Below, one piece after another: positions 1-6,271 of a DNA stretch of 8,966 bases. This DNA comes from Candidatus Uhrbacteria bacterium (GTDB lineage: Bacteria; Patescibacteriota; Patescibacteriia; 2-12-FULL-60-25): positions 1 to 8,966 of the forward strand of contig VGLT01000033.1 in assembly GCA_016866635.1 (NCBI GenBank). Reading direction: 5' to 3'. Both the position numbers and the translations under genes were made by a program. Within the stretch, counting starts at the first letter, position 1; each line of letters opens with the position of its first letter. Below the pieces are notes generated by a model that searched no databases, was not told the origin of the DNA, and saw only the letters and a list, made by a program, of their open reading frames with translations.

Positions 1-214
1 CAACGCCTATCCCCTCTGTTCTTTCAACTTTTTTATCCAACCACTGTAGATACTCAAAATATTTTTCCGGACTTTGGCTGTTTCCGATACGATTCATGGA
101 TATCCCGAGAAATAAAATACCCTCTTCTTTCGGAAGTTTATTGATATCAAAAAATTGATTTGTTTTGAGTCTCGTTTCTTTTTTTGCTGTTTTCTGTACC
201 ACCATTTTGCTCAT
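1..214 (-). CDS. N-terminal part of an unrecognised protein, possibly cyclodipeptide-synthase-like
   Basis: This gene runs off the left edge and only 71 codons are visible. A basic N-terminus (about 20 residues, rich in Lys) leads into a hydrophobic strand ending in G37-I38-S39. About 20 residues later come L-Q-W (56-58) and E-R-T (64-66), followed by a second strand, I-G-V. Cyclodipeptide synthases (AlbC type) have a strand ending in GIS, whose Ser is the aminoacyl acceptor, then LQW and ERT before the next strand at nearly the same spacing. On that reading S39 would be the catalytic Ser and R42 would stand where the NYH subfamily has Asn. The enzyme would join two aminoacyl-tRNA residues into a cyclic dipeptide in the cytoplasm. 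Only the first quarter is visible, so the call rests on one motif and could be wrong. The start ATG overlaps the HIT stop (ATGA) and has a good Shine-Dalgarno site, which supports this start. Confidence 0.4.
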   Translation of the reverse strand, partial: MSKMVVQKTAKKETRLKTNQFFDINKLPKEEGILFLGISMNRIGNSQSPEKYFEYLQWLDKKVERTEGIGV

Positions 215-624
215 AATCCTTTCCTTATCTTCTCCGCCACGGCGATTGCTTCTTCTTGCGAGCCGTAGGGTTTTCCATGCCACAAATCAAAACCATCGTG
301 AGCGTAACGCGGCATGAGATGAAAATGCATATGTGGGATTAGTTGACCGGCGACCGGTCCATCGTTTTCGGTGATGTTCATGCCTTCGATTCCTAATCCC
401 ACGCGCATCGCCTGAGCAATGTTTTGGACGGCGAGAATCAACGCGGGCAAAACAAGAGGATCGGTCGAGGGTAGGTCTGGGGAATGTTTTTTTGGAACAA
501 CCAGTGTGTGTCCGGGATTCACCGGTTTAATATCCAAAAATGCATACACTTGCTCATCCTCATAAATCGGCGTGGATGGGATTTCTTTGGCAATAATGTT
601 ACAAAACAGGCAATCGTTTGACAT
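211..624 (-). CDS. HIT-family (histidine triad, HINT-like) nucleotide-binding protein
   Basis: This is a 137-residue cytoplasmic protein of the HINT branch of the HIT superfamily, whose members hydrolyse nucleoside phosphoramidates or related AMP conjugates. The N-terminus carries the family's C-x2-C pair (C5, C8), which with later residues often binds zinc. It is followed by the I-I-A-x-E-I-P-S segment and N-P-G-H-T (36-40). The histidine triad H-M-H-F-H spans 98-102, so H100 is the expected nucleophile. Length and motif order match the family. The open frame extends further upstream, but that part lacks homology and runs through the neighbouring small gene and the octamer repeats. The ATG at 624 places the Cys pair where the family has it. 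No Shine-Dalgarno is visible. The spacing to the upstream gene is 32 nt, and the stop overlaps the next start. The substrate cannot be told from sequence. Confidence 0.93.
   Translation of the reverse strand: MSNDCLFCNIIAKEIPSTPIYEDEQVYAFLDIKPVNPGHTLVVPKKHSPDLPSTDPLVLPALILAVQNIAQAMRVGLGIEGMNITENDGPVAGQLIPHMHFHLMPRYAHDGFDLWHGKPYGSQEEAIAVAEKIRKGL
222..226 (-). promoter_or_regulatory. Shine-Dalgarno site AAGGA for the leftmost minus-strand gene
   Basis: On the minus strand AAGGA lies 7 nt before the ATG at 214, and a second AGGA follows closely. It sits inside the end of the HIT gene, so it supports translation of the overlapping downstream gene from that ATG. It is the clearest ribosome binding site in the window. 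Most other starts here lack one. Confidence 0.6.
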
Positions 625-661
625 GAAAGCATTAAAACATGAAAACAAGAAAACAATCAAT
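622..661. repeat. Degenerate 8-nt tandem repeat at the HIT start
   Basis: Five consecutive octamers are in phase on the plus strand: CATGAAAG, CATTAAAA, CATGAAAA, CAAGAAAA and the weaker CAATCAAT. On the minus strand this forms the whole spacer between the small membrane gene and the HIT gene, and the HIT start codon is part of the first unit. It replaces the usual leader and leaves no Shine-Dalgarno site. Confidence 0.6.
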
Positions 662-857
662 CCCCGTTCTCCTGTTCTCGTGTTCTCCCCGCCAAACCAA
701 TCAAAACAACCAGCACTGGGACGAGCCAGAAAAAATTGAAATAGGGAAGGACGCTCCCCGGGGCCAAGCGCTCGAGCACGATCAACACGCCAAGCAAGAC
801 GGCGGTGGCACAAGCCGCTTGCGTCAAGAATAATTTAATACAGGCTTTGAGTGTCAT
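657..857 (-). CDS. Small two-helix membrane protein, unknown function
   Basis: A 66-residue protein. It has two hydrophobic segments, about residues 8-28 and 36-56, separated by a short E-R-L-A-P-G loop. The charged, hydrophilic tail (R-T-R-E-Q-E-N-G-D) is encoded partly by octamer repeats. Both ends probably face the cytoplasm, because the N-terminus has two Lys and the tail has two Arg. I chose the ATG at 857 because it overlaps the upstream stop as ATGA, a junction used twice more in this operon, and because upstream extension would run into that gene. No family is recognised. Its position after the glycosyltransferase and the anchored beta protein suggests a membrane role with them, but this is inferred from position only. 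Confidence 0.65.
   Translation of the reverse strand: MTLKACIKLFLTQAACATAVLLGVLIVLERLAPGSVLPYFNFFWLVPVLVVLIGLAGRTREQENGD
665..688. repeat. Three 8-nt tandem repeats in the 3' end of the small membrane gene
   Basis: Three octamers, CGTTCTCC, TGTTCTCG and TGTTCTCC, lie in tandem with a consensus of YGTTCTCS. They encode the charged C-terminal tail (R-T-R-E-Q-E-N region) of the 66-residue membrane protein. They are out of phase by 3 nt with the octamers at 622-661, so the two tracts are separate. Confidence 0.5.
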
Positions 858-2317
858 AGTCTGCGCCAAGCAAGCGCGAGTTCTTTTTTCACCGCCTTCC
901 ACCATTCACGGGGACTGAGGGCCGGCCGCTCATAGATCAAATCAACGGTACGGATATCGACGGCGCCACTGCGAGAAAAAATTCCGGGAGCAGAGAGCAC
1001 AAATTTCAGAGGATCGCCCGAGAGTGGTAAGAGGTAGGTTGTCGATAGTCGTAGCCAACCACCATCGGATGTCTTGGTTGGCGGCCGGTAGGGCGTGATC
1101 ACGGCAACCACCCCTTCTTGATCGAGATTTGAAGCATCGGTCATGCGACGCGGTTTGGGCAAAAACAACGCCTGAGGATCAAACGCGAAAAACGCATCTC
1201 CCACAAAGCGCACGTCCCCTTTTGGCGCTTGCAAGACCCGTGCTTCTGATTGTTCATCTGCCGCTCGATCAAGCGCAACCGGGGTGTGTGTCTTTGTGAT
1301 CTGCATGTGCGCAGAGCCAAGAGAGATGGTTTGTCGTCCTTCCGCGTGAAATGTTTCAGCAATCACATGACGCGAGTTGGTCCACATGCTCGTCTGTGTT
1401 GGTTGGAGCGGAGCATACCCCGCCGTATCACCGAGATATAAGCGCGGTCCAACAACCCAATGCTGAGCTGAGGTTGTTACGCGACGAATGAAAACATTGT
1501 CATCAGCAATCACGGAGAGCCGATAGACCCCTGGGGCGAGTCCATCAAAACGCATCTGTTTTTCATACACATCATTTGGCTTGCGATCCAGACTGCCGCC
1601 CGTACCAATAGCATCCGTCCACAAGGTCTCCTCCTCATGACTAAAACGAAACGCAACAAAATCTCCTCCGCGGGAACGGTTCACGTCTTGCACGGCGAGC
1701 GTGAATGAGACAATCCCATTCGTTGGCACCACATAAAAATCATGAGTGCCACGTAGCGATAGCTCATAGGTCTTTGATGATTGAATTTGATCCATCCAGC
1801 GAGGCGAGGTGGTGGTCGCTCCCCAAGTGACGACTCGATCTAAATCGTTTGTGACCAACACATGGTCCGGGGTATCTGTACGAACAAATCCAGAAATTCC
1901 ATTCACTGATACCTGTCGCCAGCCTTGCGCTAATTCACTACTCCACAATGGATGCATTTCAAATGAAAAGGCGTATGGATCACGGAGGATTCCAAGTTCA
2001 ATCAACGATTGTCGAGTGGTCGTGGCTTCAAGGGAAACCGTGACCTGATCGTAGACCCCCGGCAAACGGGCGCTCGCGTATACCGGCTCATCAAAAATTC
2101 GCTGGCCGCTCCATCCATCCGCTTGGACGCCAGCTTGAGACACGCGCTGTCCAGGAAGAAAGGGATCAAACCACGCATGAGAGCCATCTAAAGGAAACGT
2201 GAACTGCACACGCCCACTGGGTGGAAAACGCAGCAAAAAAAGACCCCCGAGACAGGCAATGACCAGGATCCAGGGAATGGTCGCAAAAAAATAAGCGGCG
2301 ACACGAGGGATTCTCAT
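854..2317 (-). CDS. Membrane-anchored, beta-rich extracytoplasmic protein of unknown function
   Basis: A 487-residue protein. One N-terminal hydrophobic helix (about 9-29) preceded by R2 and R5 indicates an anchor with the rest outside the membrane. The exported part is rich in Thr, Ser, Val and aromatic residues in alternating patterns typical of beta-sandwich domains. One stretch near the middle, about 215-290, reads like a jelly-roll or carbohydrate-binding domain (...Y-R-L-S-V-I-A-D-D-N-V-F...). The C-terminus (468-487, S-P-R-E-W-W-K-A-V-K-K-E...) is a basic, Trp-rich amphipathic helix that could touch the membrane. No catalytic motif is recognised. The ATG overlaps the upstream glycosyltransferase stop as ATGA, so the two are likely translationally coupled and made together. 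A role as a partner or acceptor in surface glycan assembly is inference. Confidence 0.85.
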   Translation of the reverse strand: MRIPRVAAYFFATIPWILVIACLGGLFLLRFPPSGRVQFTFPLDGSHAWFDPFLPGQRVSQAGVQADGWSGQRIFDEPVYASARLPGVYDQVTVSLEATTTRQSLIELGILRDPYAFSFEMHPLWSSELAQGWRQVSVNGISGFVRTDTPDHVLVTNDLDRVVTWGATTTSPRWMDQIQSSKTYELSLRGTHDFYVVPTNGIVSFTLAVQDVNRSRGGDFVAFRFSHEEETLWTDAIGTGGSLDRKPNDVYEKQMRFDGLAPGVYRLSVIADDNVFIRRVTTSAQHWVVGPRLYLGDTAGYAPLQPTQTSMWTNSRHVIAETFHAEGRQTISLGSAHMQITKTHTPVALDRAADEQSEARVLQAPKGDVRFVGDAFFAFDPQALFLPKPRRMTDASNLDQEGVVAVITPYRPPTKTSDGGWLRLSTTYLLPLSGDPLKFVLSAPGIFSRSGAVDIRTVDLIYERPALSPREWWKAVKKELALAWRRL

Positions 2318-3927
2318 GGAAGTGGCACTAATTGATACAATTTTTCACGCGGGAAAGACATAAGCTCTTGCGCATCTAATCCCACTCGCCGCCATTCATC
2401 TTTTTGTGTTTGTGACAGCGGGCGAGCAAATAATCCTACACGAACATCTCTCGAGCGAGCCAGAATCCCCACTTGATCCTTATGGGGCAATGGAGAAACT
2501 CCACGAAACTCTGGAACAAATATCTTATCTGATCGTTCGGATAAAATCACGTCTCCAGAACGAAACCAGCGTCGCGCCTCCGCACGAATCACCGGATATT
2601 GAGCCAATGCTCGTCGCGTATGCAGGACTCCCTCATCATCCGCGATCAAACCGCGATAGACACCAAACGCGCATAAAAAGATCCCGCAAGCGATCCCCAC
2701 CCTCTCCCATCCGCGCGGGATGACCATGCGACGCCACAAAAACGCCACCGCAAGACCGCACAGTGGCGCGAGCGGGAGTAGATAACGCAAAAAAGAATTT
2801 CCTATGGTTGCTGAGCGCGGACCAAAACGATCAACATACATTCCGCTCCCATAAATAAACAACAGAACGGCGATCGTCCAACCCACAAGGATACACACTT
2901 GATTCAACTCACGCTGTCGAACACGCGCTCGCTGTTTTCGCCTCTGCCAGACACACACAGCGGCGGCAACACACACGATCGACCAAGGAAGCATCAACCA
3001 GCCAAGATAGACTGCTACGTTCCACAATAAAGGTTTCAGATGAACACCGTAGGGAAGTTGGTATTGGACATCTGGCCTGGAGGAGACATGTCCTGCTTCG
3101 CTGGACATTGCGCCTTGTGGTGACGACCCTTCCATACCCAATACCCCATACTCAATACTTGGTTGTGAATCCCTCAATCCATACCCAATACCGATCCAAG
3201 ATCCATAGGCCCCGTGCGCAAACCACGCCAAAGGAATGATCACAAGCAAGCACCCAGCGATCATTTGATACCAGTCGCGTTTTGTTGGCCGAAGATCGTG
3301 TCCAAACCACCAAATCCACGGTGCAAGCCAGAGCAGTTCAATGGGGCGAAGAGAAATAAGTAAAGAGCAAAGGGTGGCAGAGATAAGAAAACGATACCGT
3401 TGAGTCACCGGTAATTTTTTCAGTAGCCACAAAACCCAAAGGGTGAGAGCAAGAAATGCTCCATTCACAAACAAACTGCGATTGGCATACAAAATGACTG
3501 AGGGAAGGGTAAAAGCTACGATCGTCCCCCACCAAGCGGCCACAAATCCAAACCGAGAACGCAGAAGCTGAAAAAACGGCCATGCGGAAGACAAGATCAG
3601 TAGACTTCCAACCCATGCGAGGATCACTGTGCCTCCTATGCGGTAAAAAAAACTTAATAGCCATGGCCAGCCTAAAAAACCGACGGGAGAAATTCGATCA
3701 CCGAGACTGACCCAGCTCCGTGGATGGAGCCAGGGAAATGCACCAACGAGAGCATCTGGGATAAACGCACGATTGTTCAATGCCATCTCTTTAGCCACCA
3801 CCGCATAGGATGTTTCGTCTGGTGAGGCAAAAATGGTCGTTCCAGCAAAAGGCAAAATCGTGAATAACAAAAAAAGAAAAACAAACAATCCTCCCAAATA
3901 AAAATGCTCACGCCGCGCCGGGGTCAT
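2314..3927 (-). CDS. GT-C-type polytopic membrane glycosyltransferase (ArnT/PMT-like)
   Basis: A 537-residue integral membrane protein. About ten to twelve hydrophobic helices are visible, the first at about 10-31. It is followed at once by A-S-P-D37-E38-T-S-Y, the acidic first-loop motif of GT-C enzymes that use polyprenyl-phosphate sugars. Other features fit the fold: a positively charged cytoplasmic loop about 329-341, a late R-Y-L-L-P-L segment (381-386), and a soluble C-terminal tail from about 430. It probably moves a sugar from a lipid carrier to an envelope acceptor on the outer face. Donor and acceptor are unknown. It is first in the minus-strand operon and starts 7 nt past a predicted -10 box, so its mRNA may be leaderless. 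The loop at about 245-290 is low-complexity and partly encoded by 7-nt repeats, which looks like a later insertion. Confidence 0.8.
   Translation of the reverse strand: MTPARREHFYLGGLFVFLFLLFTILPFAGTTIFASPDETSYAVVAKEMALNNRAFIPDALVGAFPWLHPRSWVSLGDRISPVGFLGWPWLLSFFYRIGGTVILAWVGSLLILSSAWPFFQLLRSRFGFVAAWWGTIVAFTLPSVILYANRSLFVNGAFLALTLWVLWLLKKLPVTQRYRFLISATLCSLLISLRPIELLWLAPWIWWFGHDLRPTKRDWYQMIAGCLLVIIPLAWFAHGAYGSWIGIGYGLRDSQPSIEYGVLGMEGSSPQGAMSSEAGHVSSRPDVQYQLPYGVHLKPLLWNVAVYLGWLMLPWSIVCVAAAVCVWQRRKQRARVRQRELNQVCILVGWTIAVLLFIYGSGMYVDRFGPRSATIGNSFLRYLLPLAPLCGLAVAFLWRRMVIPRGWERVGIACGIFLCAFGVYRGLIADDEGVLHTRRALAQYPVIRAEARRWFRSGDVILSERSDKIFVPEFRGVSPLPHKDQVGILARSRDVRVGLFARPLSQTQKDEWRRVGLDAQELMSFPREKLYQLVPLP
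3132..3192. repeat. Degenerate 7-nt repeats inside the glycosyltransferase gene
   Basis: Four in-phase heptamers lie at 3132-3159 on the plus strand: CCATACC, CAATACC, CCATACT, CAATACT. Two more, CCATACC and CAATACC, lie at 3179-3192. With one flanking base the repeat TCCATACCCAATACC is a perfect 15-nt direct repeat 47 nt apart. Read on the minus strand they encode Gly/Tyr/Leu-rich residues (about 246-266) of an extracytoplasmic loop. Confidence 0.7.
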
Positions 3928-3933
3928 GGCTAT

Positions 3934-3962
3934 AGTTTAGCACAGGTAGTTTAGTGTGCTAA
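3934..3962 (-). promoter_or_regulatory. Predicted promoter for the glycosyltransferase operon, probably leaderless
   Basis: On the minus strand TTAGCA (3962-3957) and TAAACT (3939-3934, 4 of 6) are 17 bp apart. The start predicted 7 nt downstream falls on 3927, the A of the glycosyltransferase ATG. This is the mirror image of the plus-strand promoter and uses the same inverted repeat. The -10 box is weaker than on the other side. Confidence 0.5.
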
Positions 3963-3963
3963 A
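3936..3963. repeat. Perfect 9-10-9 inverted repeat between the divergent genes
   Basis: Arms TTTAGCACA (3936-3944) and TGTGCTAAA (3955-3963) are perfect reverse complements around a 10-bp centre, 19 bp from arm centre to arm centre. An 8-bp direct repeat, TAGTTTAG, is also present at 3933-3940 and 3947-3954. The arms contain both -35 hexamers and the first bases of both -10 boxes. The site could be a repressor operator or simply the product of promoter symmetry. Confidence 0.75.
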
Positions 3964-3965
3964 AT
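3937..3965 (+). promoter_or_regulatory. Predicted promoter for the secreted lysozyme-like gene, probably leaderless
   Basis: A -35 box TTAGCA (3937-3942, 4 of 6 to consensus) and a -10 box TAAAAT (3960-3965, 5 of 6) are separated by 17 bp. Seven bases past the -10 gives a start at 3972, the A of the ATG. No Shine-Dalgarno lies before that ATG, which agrees with a leaderless mRNA. Confidence 0.55.
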
Positions 3966-3971
3966 ACCAGC

Positions 3972-5411
3972 ATGAAGGTGTTTACCAGGCTTTTTTTCGT
4001 TTTTCTCTCCCTTTGGCTTGTTGGAGCACAACCCCTTTTGGCCATTGCTCAATCAACCAGCACTCAAAAAGGAGTCGATGCCAATTTTAATCCCAACCAT
4101 ATTTTGCGTGATGAGGATATTTTTGAAATTGGCATAATGAGTCAGGAGCGCATCCAGCGATTTCTGGAGAGCAAAAAAGGCGTCTTGGCCACCAAAAAAA
4201 TGATGGATTCCGATGGAGTGGAAAAATGGCCCGCAGAAATTATTTGGCGGGTCGCAACCTCCTATAAAATCAATCCAAAATATTTGTTGACATTGATGCA
4301 AAAGGAGCAGAGCCTGGTCGATGATCCCAACCCATCGCAAAAACAATTTGATTGGGCGATGGGATATGGAGTGTGCGACAGCTGTTCCATGGATGATCCG
4401 GCGATCCAACATTTCAAAGGATTTGCCAGCCAAGTAGAGTGGGCCGCGAAACAACATCGCGAAAAATATTTGATACAGCTTTTGGGACGCGGGAGCACGA
4501 TTTCTGGATATGCGCCTGGAAAAGCGGCGGTGGTTGACGGTCAAACCATTGTTCCGGCCAATCAAGCAACGGCCATGCTCTACACGTACACGCCACATAT
4601 TCATGGAAATGCAAATTTATGGCGCATTTGGAATCGCTGGTTCTCACTCGTTTTTCCCGACGGTTCGATCGTGCGTGAAGACGGTGATAGCATTGCCTAC
4701 TTAATTCGATTTGGAGAAAAGCGCCCCTTTAAAAGTAAAGCAGTACTTGCTTCCATGGTTGATCCAGAAAAAATTCAAATCGTTGCCGCAGGTCAACTCA
4801 ACAGCTATCCTGATGGCTCCCCCATTGCCTTTGCCAATTACTCTTTGGCCGAAACTCCGAATGGTGATCGATATCTTTTGACCGGAAATAAAAAACGACA
4901 CATCATCAGTAACACCGTCTTTGCTAAACTTGGATTTAATGAAGATGAGGTCTTGGAAGCAAGCGATGAGGAGTTGCTCAGCTACGATGACGGCGCAGAT
5001 ATTACAACTAAGAGTGCCTATCCGACCGGTCTTCTTGCTAAGGATGCAAAAGGAAATCACTGGTACGTCGAAGGGGGTGTGCGACAACTCATTCCGAACA
5101 AAGCATTTCTTTCGCTCTATTTTAAGGGACGTCCTGCAAAAGTATTGACCCAAGAAAAACTTGCGACGCTCACGATCGGTTCACCCTATCAACTTCATGA
5201 AGGCGAGCTCATACGCATCGAAAAACAATCCAGCGTCTATGTTATAGAAAATGGTAATCGCCGACCCATCATTTCTGGCGAAGTATTTGAAACCTTAGGA
5301 TGGAAATGGAAAAATGTAACCGTCCTGCCTGCCAAGGCATTGGTTGACTACCCCATCGGCGATCCTGTCACTCTACAAACATCAAGTGTTGTTCTGACAA
5401 GTGCCGAATGA
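3972..5411 (+). CDS. Secreted lysozyme/SLT-like protein with four C-terminal repeats
   Basis: A 479-residue exported protein. The signal peptide (K2, R6, hydrophobic core about 7-24) probably ends at A-I-A26/Q27. An all-helical lysozyme-like domain spans roughly 45-225. It contains L-M-Q-K-E112-Q-S-L, the usual position of the single catalytic Glu in soluble lytic transglycosylases. It also contains A-M-G-Y-G with C135 and C138, then T-Y-T-P-H and N-x-W-R-I-W-N-R-W-F. The last half holds four repeats of about 50 residues starting near 238, 297, 361 and 420. Their core is Y-x-(I/V)-x-x-G-x-(K/R)-R-x-(I/F) and their end Y-x-x-G-x-P. I know this layout from Patescibacteria proteins, but the repeats' ligand is not known to me. 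A role in wall remodelling is likely but not proven, since an acidic residue alone does not show activity. Confidence 0.82.
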   Translation: MKVFTRLFFVFLSLWLVGAQPLLAIAQSTSTQKGVDANFNPNHILRDEDIFEIGIMSQERIQRFLESKKGVLATKKMMDSDGVEKWPAEIIWRVATSYKINPKYLLTLMQKEQSLVDDPNPSQKQFDWAMGYGVCDSCSMDDPAIQHFKGFASQVEWAAKQHREKYLIQLLGRGSTISGYAPGKAAVVDGQTIVPANQATAMLYTYTPHIHGNANLWRIWNRWFSLVFPDGSIVREDGDSIAYLIRFGEKRPFKSKAVLASMVDPEKIQIVAAGQLNSYPDGSPIAFANYSLAETPNGDRYLLTGNKKRHIISNTVFAKLGFNEDEVLEASDEELLSYDDGADITTKSAYPTGLLAKDAKGNHWYVEGGVRQLIPNKAFLSLYFKGRPAKVLTQEKLATLTIGSPYQLHEGELIRIEKQSSVYVIENGNRRPIISGEVFETLGWKWKNVTVLPAKALVDYPIGDPVTLQTSSVVLTSAE

Positions 5412-5415
5412 TGGT

Positions 5416-5473
5416 CATTACTCATTATCCGGCAAAGCCGGACCCGGCTCCGCCGGGCACATTACTCATTACA
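5416..5473. repeat. Twin-hairpin element flanked by 12-nt heptamer repeats
   Basis: The spacer contains CATTACTCATTA at 5416-5427 and again at 5460-5471. Between them two abutting 15-nt hairpins are present: TCCGGCAAAGCCGGA (5428-5442) and CCCGGCTCCGCCGGG (5443-5457). Each has a 6-bp GC-rich stem and a 3-nt loop. No T tract follows, so a classic intrinsic terminator is unlikely. The two stems are nearly identical and could also pair with each other in alternative folds. The element resembles REP-type repeats in shape. Confidence 0.7.
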
Positions 5474-5479
5474 TAAACT

Positions 5480-6271
5480 ATGATCGTGTTCGCCGCCACC
5501 GTCCCTCACTCCCCCCTGCTGATTTCAACCATTGGAAAAGAACATCGGGAAACATTGGCCAAAACCATACAAGCGTACGCAGAAGTGGAGCAAGCGCTCT
5601 ACATCGCCAAACCGGAGACCCTGGTCATTCTCTCCCCGCACGCGCAAATGTATCCAGATGCGTTTAGTGGGAATGTGTCGGACATTTTTGTCGGACAGCT
5701 GAAAGAATTTGGTGATCATGGGACAACCGTGGAAGCGCGCGTGGACTTTTTATTACTCGATCATCTCCATCGGGCCATGCGGGAAGAAAACGTTCCTTTT
5801 ACGCTCACGAGCCAACCAGAACTGGATTATGGATTCACCATCCCCCTGCTTCTCCTGACGTCTCATCTAAAAAACTGGAAACTGATTCCTCTGGCTACTT
5901 CTTTGCTCGATGCACGCATGCATTACGAATTTGGGAGACAGCTCAAGCGCGTTTTACATGCGGAAGAACGACGTGTGGCCGTCATTGCTTCCGCTGACCT
6001 CTCTCACCACGCAAATGCAAATGCTCCAGAAGGTGCAACAGCCGAAGGACAGCAATTTGATGCAACCGTGCGAGAAAAGTTAAAGGCACTCGACGCACCT
6101 GGATTACTTGCGATGGATCAATCTCTGGTGGAAAAAGCAGGCCAGTGTGGATACAAACCAATTTTGAGTTTACTTGGTTCTCTTGAGCATATTAACTGCC
6201 AGGCAAAAGAATTGTGCTATGAGGCACCTTTTGGCGTAGGATACCTCACGGAGAGATTTGATATCACGTGA
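5480..6271 (+). CDS. LigB/Memo-like protein (class III extradiol dioxygenase superfamily)
   Basis: A 263-residue cytoplasmic protein of the LigB-type superfamily, which also contains AmmeMemoRadiSam system protein B. Family landmarks appear in order: V-P-H10-S-P-L-L, S-P-H54-A, L-D116-Y-G-F-T-I-P, A-S-A-D-L-S-H176-H, Q-Q-F-D (191-194), C-G-Y-K (223-226) and P-F-G-V-G-Y (250-255) near the end. H10, H54 and H176 would be candidate metal or active-site residues. The family usually has D-H-G where this protein has D-Y-G, so a ligand or acid residue may be missing and classical dioxygenase activity is doubtful. No AmrA or radical-SAM partner is present in the window. No Shine-Dalgarno precedes the ATG. 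The stop overlaps the next start by GTGA, coupling it to the PriA-like gene. Confidence 0.78.
   Translation: MIVFAATVPHSPLLISTIGKEHRETLAKTIQAYAEVEQALYIAKPETLVILSPHAQMYPDAFSGNVSDIFVGQLKEFGDHGTTVEARVDFLLLDHLHRAMREENVPFTLTSQPELDYGFTIPLLLLTSHLKNWKLIPLATSLLDARMHYEFGRQLKRVLHAEERRVAVIASADLSHHANANAPEGATAEGQQFDATVREKLKALDAPGLLAMDQSLVEKAGQCGYKPILSLLGSLEHINCQAKELCYEAPFGVGYLTERFDIT

Noticed and set aside
625..813. An N-terminal extension of the HIT protein by 63 residues
   Set aside because: The extension has no family similarity, overlaps the small membrane gene in another frame and crosses the octamer tract. HIT proteins begin just before the first Cys pair.
2406..2723. A 105-codon open frame on the plus strand inside the glycosyltransferase gene
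   Set aside because: It is antisense to a convincing gene, has no recognisable motif and has no upstream signals.
3132..3192. A CRISPR-like array
   Set aside because: Units are 7 nt, degenerate and abutting, without spacers of regular length, and lie inside a coding frame.
4053..4604. A 183-codon minus-strand open frame under the lysozyme-like gene
   Set aside because: The plus-strand protein has clear signal peptide and family motifs here. The antisense product is Phe/Ile/His-rich shadow sequence.
5428..5457. Intrinsic terminator after the lysozyme-like gene
   Set aside because: The stems are GC-rich but are followed by ACATTACTC, not a T tract, and there are two short hairpins where a terminator would have one long one.
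5416..5473. The 12-nt repeats as target-site duplications of an inserted element
   Set aside because: The same 12 bases occur at 7151-7162 without any hairpin, so they belong to a repeat family and are not proof of one insertion event.
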